In this document: positions 7,983 through 17,070 of the stretch, piece by piece
Layout of the letters: each line of letters starts with the position of its first letter
How positions within the stretch are numbered: the stretch's first letter is position 1
NCBI GenBank assembly: GCA_031415015.1
Contig: JANOQT010000044.1
Span: 1-64,000, forward strand
Length of the DNA stretch: 64,000 nt
Reading direction: 5' to 3'
Origin: JAUYQR01 sp031415015
Lineage (GTDB): Bacteria; Pseudomonadota; Alphaproteobacteria; Rhodobacterales; Rhodobacteraceae
Notes under the pieces: generated by a model
What the model saw: the letters and a program-made list of their open reading frames with translations, nothing else
What the model was told of the DNA's origin: nothing
The model's database searches: none
Position numbers and translations under genes: made by a program

Positions 7983-9020
7983 ATGAAGCATCTGACAGTT
8001 TCCACCATTGCCCTCTGCGCTGCCCTCTTCGGCGCTCAGGCCAGCGCACAGGCGGTCACCGCCGAAAAGGGCGGCGCGGCGAATATGGTTCTCCTGCCCA
8101 AGTTCCTTGGCATCCTGCCCTTCGATCAGGCCAACCGTGGCGCCGAAGAGGCGCATGCCGAACTTGGCAACACCGGCACCCTGCTGTACACCGGTCCGAC
8201 ACCTGAAAACTCCGTCGCGGGCCAGATCGAGATCGTGACAACCGCCGGGTCGCAGGGTCAGGCCGTCGTCATGCTGTCCAACAACGCCGGTGACCAGATC
8301 GCCCCGGCGGCCGAGGCGGCACAGGCCGCTGGCACCAAGATCGTCACCTGGGACAGCCCGATCCCGTCGGGCAAGGGCGAAACGGTCTTCGTGGCACAGG
8401 TCGATTTCGGCTCCATCGGCGTCGTGATGGCCGACATGGCCCTGTCGATCATGGGTGGCGAAGGCGAATTTGCCGTTCTGTCCGCCACGCCCGACGCAGC
8501 AAACCAGAACGCCTGGATCGCGGCGATGGAAGAGGCGCTGAAGGATCCGAAATACGCGGGGATCAAGCTGGTCGATACCGTCTACGGCGATGACCAGTCC
8601 GAAGTCAGCTCCAAGCGGGCGCTGGCGCTGGTCGTGAGCCACCCGAACCTGAAGCTGATCATGTCGCCCACCACCGTTGGCATTCAGGCATCGGCCAAGG
8701 CGATGCAAGACGAAGGGCTGTGCGACAAGGTCAAGGTGTCCGGCCTTGGTCTTCCAGCCGAAATGGTCAGCTACACGATGAACGGTTGCGCGCCCGAATT
8801 CGCGCTGTGGTCCTTCGTCGATCTGGGCTACCTGACGTACTACACCTCTTACATGCTGGCGACCGGCAAGATCACGGGCGCTGTTGGTGAGGCTTTCACC
8901 GCTGGTCGCATGGGTGACTTCACCATCGAGGAAGATCCGGGCCGCGCCGGTTCCAAGCGCATCCTGATGGGGCCGTTCACCGTCTACAACAAAGACAACG
9001 TCGAAGCCGCCGCGAACTGA
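7983..9020 (+). CDS. rhaS: Rhamnose-type sugar ABC transporter substrate-binding protein
   Basis: Periplasmic receptor that delivers sugar to the importer encoded downstream. The 345-aa product has a signal peptide (MKHLTVSTIALCAALFGAQASAQ) and a periplasmic-binding-protein-4 fold (LLPKFLGILPFDQANRGAEE, YTGPTPENSVAGQIEI, then SNNAGDQIAPAAEAAQAAGT). This matches the RhaS family of L-rhamnose importers; related receptors bind autoinducer-2 or other sugars. The start at 7983 has a GGGAGG ribosome site; an open frame further upstream has no signal peptide and was discarded. First gene of the operon, followed by a stem-loop that may protect its mRNA. Confidence 0.87.
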   Translation: MKHLTVSTIALCAALFGAQASAQAVTAEKGGAANMVLLPKFLGILPFDQANRGAEEAHAELGNTGTLLYTGPTPENSVAGQIEIVTTAGSQGQAVVMLSNNAGDQIAPAAEAAQAAGTKIVTWDSPIPSGKGETVFVAQVDFGSIGVVMADMALSIMGGEGEFAVLSATPDAANQNAWIAAMEEALKDPKYAGIKLVDTVYGDDQSEVSSKRALALVVSHPNLKLIMSPTTVGIQASAKAMQDEGLCDKVKVSGLGLPAEMVSYTMNGCAPEFALWSFVDLGYLTYYTSYMLATGKITGAVGEAFTAGRMGDFTIEEDPGRAGSKRILMGPFTVYNKDNVEAAAN

Positions 9021-9038
9021 TCTTCGCCGCGACCTGAT

Positions 9039-9068
9039 GGCCAGCTCTCCCGCTCCCGGGGGCTGGCC
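9039..9068 (+). other. Intra-operon stem-loop between rhaS and rhaT
   Basis: GGCCAGC (9039-9045) pairs with GCTGGCC (9062-9068) around a C-rich loop. No T-run follows. Such hairpins after a binding-protein gene usually stabilise its message against 3' decay and raise it above the downstream membrane genes. Confidence 0.5.
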
Positions 9069-9092
9069 TCCCTTACCCTGAAGGTTCCCGCA

Positions 9093-10586
9093 ATGCCCCC
9101 CGTCCTTGAAATGCGCAACATCTCCAAAAGCTTTGGTGGCACGGCAGCGCTGTCCGGCTTTTCGCTGACGCTCAAGCCGGGCAGCATTCACGCGCTTGTC
9201 GGTGAAAATGGGGCCGGGAAATCGACACTGATCAAGACGATGACCGGGATTCATCAACCTGACACCGGCGAGATTCTGGTGGATGGCCAGCCTGTCACCT
9301 TTCGCGGCACCGCTGACGCCCAGCGCGCAGGCATTGCCGCGATCTATCAGGAACCGATGGTGTTCCCCGATCTTTCCGTGGCCGAGAACATCTTCATCAG
9401 CCACCAGAACCGCCCGACCCTGATCAACTGGACCACCCTGAATGCCGAGGCCGCCACGATGATCGCCCGGCTTGGTGTGACGCTCGACCCCCGCCGCGCC
9501 GCCGCCGAACTGACCCTCGCCGAACAGCAGACGGTGGAAATTGCGCGCGCAATCTCGCTGAATGTCCGCGTGTTGATCATGGACGAACCCTCCGCCTCGC
9601 TGTCGGACCATGAGGTCAAACGCTTGTTCGGCATCGCCCGTTCCTTGCGGGATCAGGGTGTGGCCGTCCTTTATATTTCGCACCGGCTGGAGGAAATTTT
9701 CGCCCTTGCCGATACGGTCACCGTCATGCGCGACGGCAAGCACATCTCTACCCGGCCGGTCAGTGAGGTGACCCAAGCCTCGATGATCGCGGAAATGGTC
9801 GGGCGTGACATGGCAGGACGCTTTGCCCGCGAGCCGTCCAAAGATACAGGTGAGACGCTTCTATCAGTCTCTAACCTTGCCAAAACCGGCGCTTTCTGCG
9901 ACGTGTCCTTCACCGTCAACCGGGGCGAAATCCTCTGCTTCTCCGGTCTCGTCGGCGCACGGCGCACCGATGTGGGTCTCGCCCTGTTCGGCGTGGCCCC
10001 CGCCGATGCGGGCACCGTGGAAATCGCCGGACAGCCCGTTACCATCACCAACCCCAATCAGGCCCAATCGCTGGGCATCGCCTATGTCTCCGAAGATCGC
10101 CGCAAGCTGGGTCTTGCGCTGACCGAAGGCATCACCGCCAACATCACCCTGCCGATGCTCTCCAAATACACCGGCGCGTTCGGCTGGCTGAACCGGATGC
10201 GAGAGCTGACGGATGCGCAGGCCTTCCGCAAACAGTTGAACATCAAGGCTGCCAATCTGACCGTGCCCGTTGGCACCCTGTCCGGCGGCAACCAGCAAAA
10301 GGTCATGCTGGCGAAATGGCTGAACACCAGACCGCGCCTGCTGATCGTCGATGAACCCACCCGCGGCATCGACGTGGGGGCCAAGGCCGAGGTGCACCAG
10401 ATCCTGCGCAGCCTCGCCGCCGAGGGTGTCGCGATCATCATCATCTCTTCCGACCTGCCCGAAGTCCTGTCCCTCGCCGACCGCATCCTGGTCATGCGCG
10501 AAGGCCGGATCGTCGGGGAATTCACCGGTGACGCCGCAACCGACGAATCGGTCATGCGCCTCGCCGTTGCCGCAGAGGTCGCCTGA
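9093..10586 (+). CDS. rhaT: Sugar ABC transporter ATP-binding protein (two ABC domains)
   Basis: Energises sugar import. The 497-aa protein holds two ABC domains. The first has Walker A GENGAGKST, a degenerate signature (LTLAEQQ) and Walker B VLIMDEPSASLS. The second has a degenerate Walker A region (GLVGARRTD), a proper signature LSGGNQQK and Walker B LLIVDEPTRGIDVG. This asymmetry is normal for RbsA/XylG/RhaT-type importers. The gene follows rhaS by 72 bases; its stop shares a base with the next start. Confidence 0.9.
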   Translation: MPPVLEMRNISKSFGGTAALSGFSLTLKPGSIHALVGENGAGKSTLIKTMTGIHQPDTGEILVDGQPVTFRGTADAQRAGIAAIYQEPMVFPDLSVAENIFISHQNRPTLINWTTLNAEAATMIARLGVTLDPRRAAAELTLAEQQTVEIARAISLNVRVLIMDEPSASLSDHEVKRLFGIARSLRDQGVAVLYISHRLEEIFALADTVTVMRDGKHISTRPVSEVTQASMIAEMVGRDMAGRFAREPSKDTGETLLSVSNLAKTGAFCDVSFTVNRGEILCFSGLVGARRTDVGLALFGVAPADAGTVEIAGQPVTITNPNQAQSLGIAYVSEDRRKLGLALTEGITANITLPMLSKYTGAFGWLNRMRELTDAQAFRKQLNIKAANLTVPVGTLSGGNQQKVMLAKWLNTRPRLLIVDEPTRGIDVGAKAEVHQILRSLAAEGVAIIIISSDLPEVLSLADRILVMREGRIVGEFTGDAATDESVMRLAVAAEVA

Positions 10587-11575
10587 TGCGCATTCCCCTT
10601 GGCACCCTTCGCATCCTCGTCCTGCTTGCGGTCTTCGCCGCGACCGTCCTGTTCTTCGCCTCCCAGATCGACGGCTACCTGAATGCCCGCCTGTTCAACC
10701 GCATCTCCGGCTCAGTCGCCGTCATCGCGCTGATCGCCGTCGGTCAGGCCTTCGTGGTCCTGACCCGCAACATCGACCTTTCCATCGGATCGGTCGTCGG
10801 CTGCAGCGCGTATTTCACTGGCGGCATCCTGATCGCCTACCCCGACCTGCCCCCCCTCCTCGTTCCCCTGCTCGCCATGGCCATCGGCGCGCTGTTCGGT
10901 GCCTTGAACGGTTTCCTCGTCGCCCGATTCCACCTGCCGTCGATCATCGTGACACTGGCTACCCTCGCCCTGTTCCGTTCGATCCTCGTGCAATCCTCGG
11001 ACGGCTCCTCGATCACCACCGACCGCCTGCCAACCTGGCTGACCGAGTTCGCCACGCAGAACGCCTTCACCCTCGGCGAGTTACAGATCCGCTGGATTGT
11101 CGTCATCTCCATCCTCGTCGTCCTGGCCGCCCATATCTTCCTGACCCGCTTCCGCGCCGGGCGGACGTTCTTCGCCATCGGCTCCAACCCCGACGCCGCC
11201 GCCTTCGCGGGCATCAACGCCGGGCGCACGATCTTCCTCGCCTTCGTCCTGTCCGGCGCGCTCGCGGGCCTTGCGGGCTTCATGTTCCTGTCCCGCTTCG
11301 GCAACATTACCGTGGTGGCGGGGCTGGGGCTTGAGCTGAAATCCGTCGGCGCGGTCGTCGTCGGCGGGGTCAACATCTTCGGCGGTTCCGGCAATTTGTT
11401 GGGCGTGCTGATCGGCGCGGCGCTGATCGACGTGATCGACACCTCCCTCGTCCGCTGGGAACTGGTCTCCGAATTCTGGCGCGAGGCGGTCCTTGGCCTG
11501 CTGATCCTCCTCGCCGTCGCCGCTGACACATTGCTGATGCGACGCCTGCTTCACCGGAAAGGAGGCTCCGCATGA
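10586..11575 (+). CDS. rhaP: Sugar ABC transporter permease 1
   Basis: A 329-aa inner-membrane permease of the RbsC/RhaP type. It is strongly hydrophobic with about ten segments and shows the family sequences VVLTRNIDLSIGSVVG, GALFGALNGFLVARF, NPDAAAFAGIN and VVVGGVNIFGGSGNLLG (coupling-helix region). It pairs with the second permease encoded next. The start overlaps the rhaT stop as TGATG, and the end overlaps the next start as ATGA. Confidence 0.88.
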   Translation: MRIPLGTLRILVLLAVFAATVLFFASQIDGYLNARLFNRISGSVAVIALIAVGQAFVVLTRNIDLSIGSVVGCSAYFTGGILIAYPDLPPLLVPLLAMAIGALFGALNGFLVARFHLPSIIVTLATLALFRSILVQSSDGSSITTDRLPTWLTEFATQNAFTLGELQIRWIVVISILVVLAAHIFLTRFRAGRTFFAIGSNPDAAAFAGINAGRTIFLAFVLSGALAGLAGFMFLSRFGNITVVAGLGLELKSVGAVVVGGVNIFGGSGNLLGVLIGAALIDVIDTSLVRWELVSEFWREAVLGLLILLAVAADTLLMRRLLHRKGGSA

Positions 11576-12525
11576 CCGCCCTTCGCAGTTGGGAAGGCCT
11601 TCTCTTCGCTGTCTTGGTCCTGATCTACGCTGTCAACGCTCTGAATTCGCCGGTGTTCCTGACGCCGGGCAACCAGATCAACATGTTCCAGCTGTCGGTC
11701 GAAAAGATCATCGTCGCCCTCGTGATGACCTTCATCATCATCAACGGCGAGATTGACCTGTCCGTCGCATCCGTCATGGGCCTTGCTGCCTGCGCCTTTG
11801 GCTGGCTGGTGCAGGCGGGCGTCCCTGCCGGGGGCGCTGTCGCCATCGCACTCGCCATCGGCGCGCTTTGCGGCGCGTTCAATGCGCTGTTCATCGTCGG
11901 TTTCGGCATCCCGTCGCTGGTCGTCACTCTTGCCACAATGATCGCCTTCCGGGGTTTCGCCCGTGTGCTGGTCGAAGACCGCGGTATCGGCGATTTTCCC
12001 GCATGGTTCGACACGCTGGGCCAACAAGGGCTGATCGGGCCGATCACCCTCGCGATCATCCTGTTTGCCGTCTTCGCGGCGCTCGCCTTCCTGATCCTGC
12101 AACGCACCGCCTTTGGCCGAAAGGTGTATTTCATCGGTGCAAACCGTGCCGTGGCGGAGTATTCCGGCCTAGACGTCCGCGCCGTAAAGGCGAAGATCTT
12201 CATCGCCTCCGGGCTGATCGCCGCCCTCGCAGGCCTGCTCTACGCCGCCCGCGTCGGCGCGGTACGCGGCGACATCGCCAACGGATTTGAGTTGGACATC
12301 ATCACCATGGTGCTTCTGGGCGGGGTCAGCATCTTTGGCGGCGCGGGCACCATGTCGGGCACCATCCTTGCCATCCTGATCGTGCTGGCCCTGCGCAACG
12401 GCATGGCGCTGGAAAACATCACCGGGCATATCCAGACCGGCGTGCTTGGGCTGTTGCTGATCCTGTCGGTGATGGTGCCGATCATCCGCGAAACCGGCGG
12501 CCGCCTGATTGGAAAGATGCGATGA
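11572..12525 (+). CDS. rhaQ: Sugar ABC transporter permease 2
   Basis: A 317-aa permease homologous to the preceding one, with IINGEIDLSVASVMG, GALCGAFNALFIVGF, RAVAEYSGLD and VLLGGVSIFGGAGTMSG. Two distinct permeases together with a two-domain ATPase are the RhaSTPQ composition rather than the single-permease RbsABC one. It overlaps the genes on both sides by four bases (ATGA). The rhamnose label is by family likeness and the nearby rhaM; related sugars are possible. Confidence 0.87.
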   Translation: MTALRSWEGLLFAVLVLIYAVNALNSPVFLTPGNQINMFQLSVEKIIVALVMTFIIINGEIDLSVASVMGLAACAFGWLVQAGVPAGGAVAIALAIGALCGAFNALFIVGFGIPSLVVTLATMIAFRGFARVLVEDRGIGDFPAWFDTLGQQGLIGPITLAIILFAVFAALAFLILQRTAFGRKVYFIGANRAVAEYSGLDVRAVKAKIFIASGLIAALAGLLYAARVGAVRGDIANGFELDIITMVLLGGVSIFGGAGTMSGTILAILIVLALRNGMALENITGHIQTGVLGLLLILSVMVPIIRETGGRLIGKMR

Positions 12526-13250
12526 AACCACCCATGCTCCAGTTGGTGAAAACCCTCTCCGACCCCATTGGCAAGAAATCCGTGTCGGAAATGGTGGTCC
12601 AGCGCATCCTTGATCTGGTCAAGGCCGGCCACCTTGCCGCCGGTGACAAGCTGCCCTCCGAACGCGATCTGGCCGACCAACTGGATGTCAGCCGCCCCAC
12701 GGTGCGTGAGGCGCTGCGGGCCCTTTCCATCCTTGGCGTGCTGGAAATCCGTCATGGCGGCGGGGTCTACGTGACGGCACTCAATGCCGAAGAACTCCTC
12801 TCGCCCTTGGATTTCTTCGTCTCACTGAACGCGCAGAACATGGCCGAACTGTTCGACGCCCGCATTCATTTCGAGCCGATGCTGGCAGGCCTCGCTGCCG
12901 AACGCTTGACCGATACTGCCCTTGCCCGCCTGGCCACCCTTGTCGCGGCCCAGGTTGCCGACGCCGAGGATCTGGAACTGTTCCACGACACTGACGTCGA
13001 GTTTCACAAGATCATCCTGGAGGCGTCGGGCAACGACTTCCTCTCCCGCTTCGGCAAACTGCTGCAAGTCTTGGGCGACCAGGGTCGTCAGGCGTTTCAA
13101 AAGCGCAAGTCGATCCGCCACCAGTCCATCGAAGATCACCAGATCATCCTGGCCGCCCTGCAAGCGCGCGACGCCAGCGCCGCCCAGCGCGCCATGCGCC
13201 AGCACATGATCAACGTACGCAATGCTTTGCGGGAGGTGACAGGTGCGTAA
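12522..13250 (+). CDS. FadR-subfamily GntR transcriptional regulator
   Basis: A 242-aa regulator with an N-terminal winged helix-turn-helix (KLPSERDLADQLDVSRPTV near residues 43-61, then GVLEIRHGGGVYV) and an all-helical FCD ligand domain with candidate metal ligands in HDTDVEFHKIILEASGN and a later QHMINVRNALREV. FCD regulators usually bind an organic acid or sugar acid and release DNA. It sits inside the sugar operon, overlapping rhaQ by ATGA, and probably represses it through the two TGG-N5-CCA palindromes upstream of rhaS. Confidence 0.9.
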   Translation: MKPPMLQLVKTLSDPIGKKSVSEMVVQRILDLVKAGHLAAGDKLPSERDLADQLDVSRPTVREALRALSILGVLEIRHGGGVYVTALNAEELLSPLDFFVSLNAQNMAELFDARIHFEPMLAGLAAERLTDTALARLATLVAAQVADAEDLELFHDTDVEFHKIILEASGNDFLSRFGKLLQVLGDQGRQAFQKRKSIRHQSIEDHQIILAALQARDASAAQRAMRQHMINVRNALREVTGA

Positions 13251-14286
13251 AGCCCGTATCGCCGTTCTTGGTGCCGGATGGTGGGGCGCGCAGGTCTACA
13301 TCCCCTCGCTGCTGGCCGACCCGACGGTGGATCTTGTCGCGGTGAACCGCCGCGATCCGATGGCGCTAAAGGACATCACCGACAAATTCGGCATCGCTAA
13401 GGGATACTCCGACTACCGAGAGCTGCTGGCGGTGGAGAAGCCTGACGGCGTCGTCATCGTCTCGCCCCATACCGTCCACCACGAACAGGCCATGGCTGCG
13501 CTGAACTCCGGCGCACATGTGCTGATCGACAAACCGATGGCGACGAGCGCGGTTCAAGCCCGTGAAATCCTCTCTAACGCGGCAGAAAAGGGCCTCCAGA
13601 TCATCGTGCCCTACGGCTGGAACTTCAAGGATTTCACCCGCACCGCTGCTGACCTGATGCGCGCCGGGGAAATTGGCACCGTCCGCCATGTCGTCTGCCA
13701 GATGGCCAGCCCGACCGAAGACCTGTTCGGCGGGCAGGGTCTGGTCGAGACGAAAGACCACATGTTCCAACCCAACCGCGGCACTTGGGCCGACCCCGCA
13801 AATGCCGGCGGCTACGGCTGGGGCCAACTGTCCCACGCGCTGGGCCTGATGTATGCGCTGGTCGATGACGCCCCCGCCGAGGTCTACGCCATCGCCGGAA
13901 AATCCCCCGCCGGGGTGGATTGGTACGACGCCGCCACCCTACGCTTTGCCAGCAACGCAACGGCGGTGCTGTCGGGTTCTTCTACCGTCCCAAAACACTG
14001 CGGCTATCAGGTCGATATCCGCATCTTTGGCAGTGAAGGCATGCTCCTGATCGACGTGGAGCGTGAGCGCATGGAACTGCGCCGCAAAGACGGGCGCGAT
14101 ACCGTTCTCGATATCCCGAAAGGGCAGGGCGCTTACGACTGCGTTGAGCCGACCCAGCGCCTTGCGCAAATCTGCCTTGGCACGGCCACCTGCAACGAAG
14201 CCCCCGGCCTGATTGGCCAACGTGCCGTTGAAACGCTGGACGCGATGTACCGCTCCATCGCCTCCGGCAAACCGGAGTCCGTCTGA
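13243..14286 (+). CDS. Gfo/Idh/MocA family oxidoreductase
   Basis: A 347-aa NAD(P)-dependent dehydrogenase with an N-terminal Rossmann fold (AVLGAGWWGAQVY), the family DKPMATS motif (variant of EKP) near residue 99, and a C-terminal substrate domain. Members oxidise or reduce sugars, inositols and their acids. In this operon, which has no isomerase/kinase/aldolase route, it is the best candidate for the first oxidation of the imported sugar. The start is GTG and overlaps the regulator gene by eight bases, so the regulator and enzyme are probably co-translated. Confidence 0.85.
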   Translation: MRKARIAVLGAGWWGAQVYIPSLLADPTVDLVAVNRRDPMALKDITDKFGIAKGYSDYRELLAVEKPDGVVIVSPHTVHHEQAMAALNSGAHVLIDKPMATSAVQAREILSNAAEKGLQIIVPYGWNFKDFTRTAADLMRAGEIGTVRHVVCQMASPTEDLFGGQGLVETKDHMFQPNRGTWADPANAGGYGWGQLSHALGLMYALVDDAPAEVYAIAGKSPAGVDWYDAATLRFASNATAVLSGSSTVPKHCGYQVDIRIFGSEGMLLIDVERERMELRRKDGRDTVLDIPKGQGAYDCVEPTQRLAQICLGTATCNEAPGLIGQRAVETLDAMYRSIASGKPESV

Positions 14287-15047
14287 TGAAATGGCCCACC
14301 ACCCGCGCGGATATCGTCAAACCGGGCTTTTCCACCCCGCTTGATGCGCCGATGGTGCCGCCCTTCCCCTTCACCTTCCGCAACGCCGAGATTCTGACCC
14401 TCACCTACCGCACAGACCCCGCCGCGATCCGCGCGCTGCTGCCCGAACCGCTGGTCTCAACCGGCGATACGGTGATGATCCACGTCTACAAGATGACCGA
14501 CACCGACTGGCTTGGCCCCTATCACGAGGTCAACGTGATGGTCGGCGCCGACCTTCCGGGCAAGGCCACCGGGGCCTACTCGCCCTACCTGTTCCTGAGT
14601 TCTGACATCGGCGTCGCCCATGGCCGGGAAACCCACGGCCAGCCGAAGAAGCTCGGAAACCCGAAACTGGAATTCCGCTCTGATCTGATCGTCGGCAGCC
14701 TTGAACGCAACGGCATCGACGTGCTGACCGGCACCATGCCCTACAAACAGACCCCGGCGCAGATCACTGACCTGTCCGCCATCTTCCCCTTCGCCACCAA
14801 CCTGAACCTCAAGGCCATCGACCACATCGACGGCACCCCCGCGATCCGCCAGCTTACCTCGCGCCAACTGGCCGACGTCCAGGTGACCGAATGCTGGCGC
14901 GGCCCCTGCACCGTGGAACTGCGCCCCAACGCGCAGGCCCCGCTGCACCGCCTGCCGGTTCTGGGAATGCTGGACGGTTTCTATTGGAAAGCCACATTCA
15001 CCCTCGTGCCGGGCGTGATCCTGCACGACTACCTGACGGAGGCATAG
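14286..15047 (+). CDS. Acetoacetate decarboxylase-family protein
   Basis: A 253-aa protein of the ADC fold. It has the DPAAIRALLPEPL segment and the PKK pair (K121/K122 in THGQPKKLGNPKLEF), which correspond to the Schiff-base lysine and its neighbour in clostridial acetoacetate decarboxylase. ADC-like proteins also include aldolase-dehydratases and enzymes of unknown activity. Why one sits inside a deoxy-sugar operon, between a dehydrogenase and rhaM, is unclear: no lactonase is encoded here, so this protein may fill that or another missing step. It starts one base into the preceding stop region and abuts rhaM. Confidence 0.83.
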   Translation: MKWPTTRADIVKPGFSTPLDAPMVPPFPFTFRNAEILTLTYRTDPAAIRALLPEPLVSTGDTVMIHVYKMTDTDWLGPYHEVNVMVGADLPGKATGAYSPYLFLSSDIGVAHGRETHGQPKKLGNPKLEFRSDLIVGSLERNGIDVLTGTMPYKQTPAQITDLSAIFPFATNLNLKAIDHIDGTPAIRQLTSRQLADVQVTECWRGPCTVELRPNAQAPLHRLPVLGMLDGFYWKATFTLVPGVILHDYLTEA

Positions 15048-15362
15048 ATGCCATCCTACGCATGGGTTCTGGGCGTCCGCCCCGGCTGCGAAGAGGAATA
15101 CAAGCAACGCCACGATGACCTCTGGCCCGAAATGGACGCGACGCTGCGCGCCTCCGGCATCCGCAACTACCACATCTTCCGCCACGGCCTGACGCTGTTC
15201 GGTTACTTCGAGACGGACGATCTACAAGCCACCATCGCTTATCTGAAAACCGATCCCATCAACGCCAAATGGTCCGAATCCATGGCCCCGATCATGCAGA
15301 TCGACATCGACAGCCGCACCGGATTCCCATTCCTGCTGCCCAAGCAATGGAGCCTCAATTGA
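15048..15362 (+). CDS. rhaM: L-rhamnose mutarotase family protein
   Basis: Interconverts alpha and beta anomers of L-rhamnose or a similar 6-deoxyhexose. The 104-aa length equals that of E. coli RhaM, and the signature EEEYKQRHDDLWPEM places a histidine at position 22, the same position as the catalytic His22 of the E. coli enzyme. The tyrosine in IRNYHIF is also in register. It begins directly after the ADC-family stop. A mutarotase implies that the pathway uses one ring form of the sugar, which fits a dehydrogenase acting on a pyranose. Confidence 0.88.
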   Translation: MPSYAWVLGVRPGCEEEYKQRHDDLWPEMDATLRASGIRNYHIFRHGLTLFGYFETDDLQATIAYLKTDPINAKWSESMAPIMQIDIDSRTGFPFLLPKQWSLN

Positions 15363-16102
15363 CCCTCACAGGCAAAAACGCCCTCGTCACCGGCGGCAAT
15401 CGCGGCATCGGGCTGGAAGTCGTTCGCGCGCTGGCCAATGCAGGCGCGACCGTGCATTTCACCGCCCGCACCGCCGCCAACATCGCCGCCGCTCAGCGTG
15501 ATCTGGGCGAGGTCAAAGCCACCGGCCACCACGCCAACATGACCGACCGTGTCGCGATGACCACGGTGCTGGACCACGGCTTCGACATCCTGATCAACAA
15601 CGCCGGGGTGATCGGCCCCATTGGCCGCATCCTCGACATCTCGCCCGAAGACTGGGGCGCGAATATCGAAACCAACCTGACCGCCGCCTTCCACGCCACA
15701 CAAACCGCGATGCGCCACATGGTCGCCAACAGCGGCGGCACCATCGTCAACCTGTCTTCCGGCGCCGCCCACCGCCCGATGGAAGGCTGGAGCGCGTATT
15801 GCTGTGGCAAGGCCGGTCTGGCGATGTTGACGCGCGCCGTTCACGAAGAATACGCCCCGCAAGGCATCCGCGTCTTCGGCTTTGCCCCCGGCGTGGTGGA
15901 CACCGACATGCAAGGCTCCATCCGCGCGTCCGGCATCAACCCGGTGTCGAAAATCCCGCGCGAAAACCTTGCGCCCGCCGATGAGCCCGCTAAGGCCATC
16001 GCATGGCTTTGCACCCCCGAAGCCGATGCGCTGGCCGGGCAGGAAATCGACGTCCGAAACCCGGATTTGCGCAAATCCGTCGGCTTGAGGGCGCTGGAAT
16101 GA
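15347..16102 (+). CDS. SDR family oxidoreductase
   Basis: A 251-aa classical short-chain dehydrogenase: TGGNRGIG cofactor loop (residues 15-22), NNAG motif in LINNAGVIG, catalytic Ser in NLSSGA and YxxxK as YCCGK. Together with the FAH hydrolase and the dehydratase nearby it fits a dehydrogenase of sugar, sugar lactone or 2-keto-3-deoxy acid. The ATG at 15347 overlaps rhaM by 16 bases; a TTG at 15359 that overlaps the rhaM stop (TTGA) would remove four residues and is an equally plausible start. Confidence 0.87.
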   Translation: MEPQLTLTGKNALVTGGNRGIGLEVVRALANAGATVHFTARTAANIAAAQRDLGEVKATGHHANMTDRVAMTTVLDHGFDILINNAGVIGPIGRILDISPEDWGANIETNLTAAFHATQTAMRHMVANSGGTIVNLSSGAAHRPMEGWSAYCCGKAGLAMLTRAVHEEYAPQGIRVFGFAPGVVDTDMQGSIRASGINPVSKIPRENLAPADEPAKAIAWLCTPEADALAGQEIDVRNPDLRKSVGLRALE

Positions 16103-17055
16103 AGCGGGTCGTCATCACCGACGCCACCTTCCCCGAGGTGGCCAAAGAGGAAGCCGCCGCCAAAGCCGCAGGCGCAACCTTCGAACGCCACATCTGCAAG
16201 ACCGCCGAAGATGTCGCCGCTGCGGTAAAAGGTGCCGACGTCGCCGTCGTCCAGTTCGCCCCCCTGACCCGTGCAGCCATCGCAGGCATGGCACCCGGTG
16301 CCACCGCCATCCGCTACGGTGTCGGCTACAACAACTTCGACGTCCCCGCCCTGAACGATCACGCCGTCAAGGCCGCCTACGTTCCCGACTACTGCACCGC
16401 CGAGGTCGCCGATCACACCGCCGCCTCCATTCTCGCGCTCCTGCGCAAACTCCCCGGCCTTGATGCGTCCGTCCGCAAAGGCGACTGGGCCGCCGTTGGC
16501 ATTGCCAAGCCGCTGAAAAGCTTCGCCGACACCACCATCGGCTTCCTCGGTTTCGGCCGCATAGCGCAAGAGGTGGCCGCCCGCCTTGCCCCCTTCGGCT
16601 TTCACTTTCTGGCCCATGACCCCTACTTCACCGGCCAGTTCCCCCGCCTGACACTGACCGATCTGCCCGGCCTTCTGGCGGCATCGGACGCCCTGACCCT
16701 CCACGCTCCCGCGACGCCGGAAACCACCGGCATCATCAACACCGCCAATCTTGCGCAGATGAAACCCACCGCCGTGCTGGTCAACACTGCCCGCGGCGAC
16801 CTGATCGACGAGGCCGCGCTGGCAAATGCCCTGACCCAAGGCACCATCGCCGGGGCCGCGCTGGATGTGTTCCTGACCGAGCCCCTCCCAGCCGACAACC
16901 CTCTGCGCTCCGCCCCGAACCTCCTCCTCGGCCCGCATGCCGCTTGGTATTCCGATGTCGCGGTGGAACGGCTACAAAGCCTTGTCGCCGACGAAATCAC
17001 CCGTGCCTTGACGGGGCAGGGCGTGCGCAAACCCATCCCCGGCTCGACCGCCTGA
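16099..17055 (+). CDS. D-isomer 2-hydroxyacid dehydrogenase (CtBP-like)
   Basis: A 318-aa NAD-dependent dehydrogenase with the Rossmann loop GFLGFGRIAQEV near residue 153, the NTARGDLIDEAAL motif bearing the catalytic Arg region, and a catalytic His in LGPHAAWYSD. The HAAWYSD form is typical of the C-terminal-binding-protein subgroup. It could reduce the 2-oxoacid product of the pathway or act on a glycerate-type side product. The ATG overlaps the SDR stop (ATGA). Confidence 0.87.
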   Translation: MKRVVITDATFPEVAKEEAAAKAAGATFERHICKTAEDVAAAVKGADVAVVQFAPLTRAAIAGMAPGATAIRYGVGYNNFDVPALNDHAVKAAYVPDYCTAEVADHTAASILALLRKLPGLDASVRKGDWAAVGIAKPLKSFADTTIGFLGFGRIAQEVAARLAPFGFHFLAHDPYFTGQFPRLTLTDLPGLLAASDALTLHAPATPETTGIINTANLAQMKPTAVLVNTARGDLIDEAALANALTQGTIAGAALDVFLTEPLPADNPLRSAPNLLLGPHAAWYSDVAVERLQSLVADEITRALTGQGVRKPIPGSTA

Positions 17056-17070
17056 CAGAAGGACCAACAG

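Noticed and set aside
7782..9776. 664-codon minus-strand frame across rhaS and rhaT
   Set aside because: Antisense shadow; the plus-strand proteins show full signal peptide and ABC motifs.
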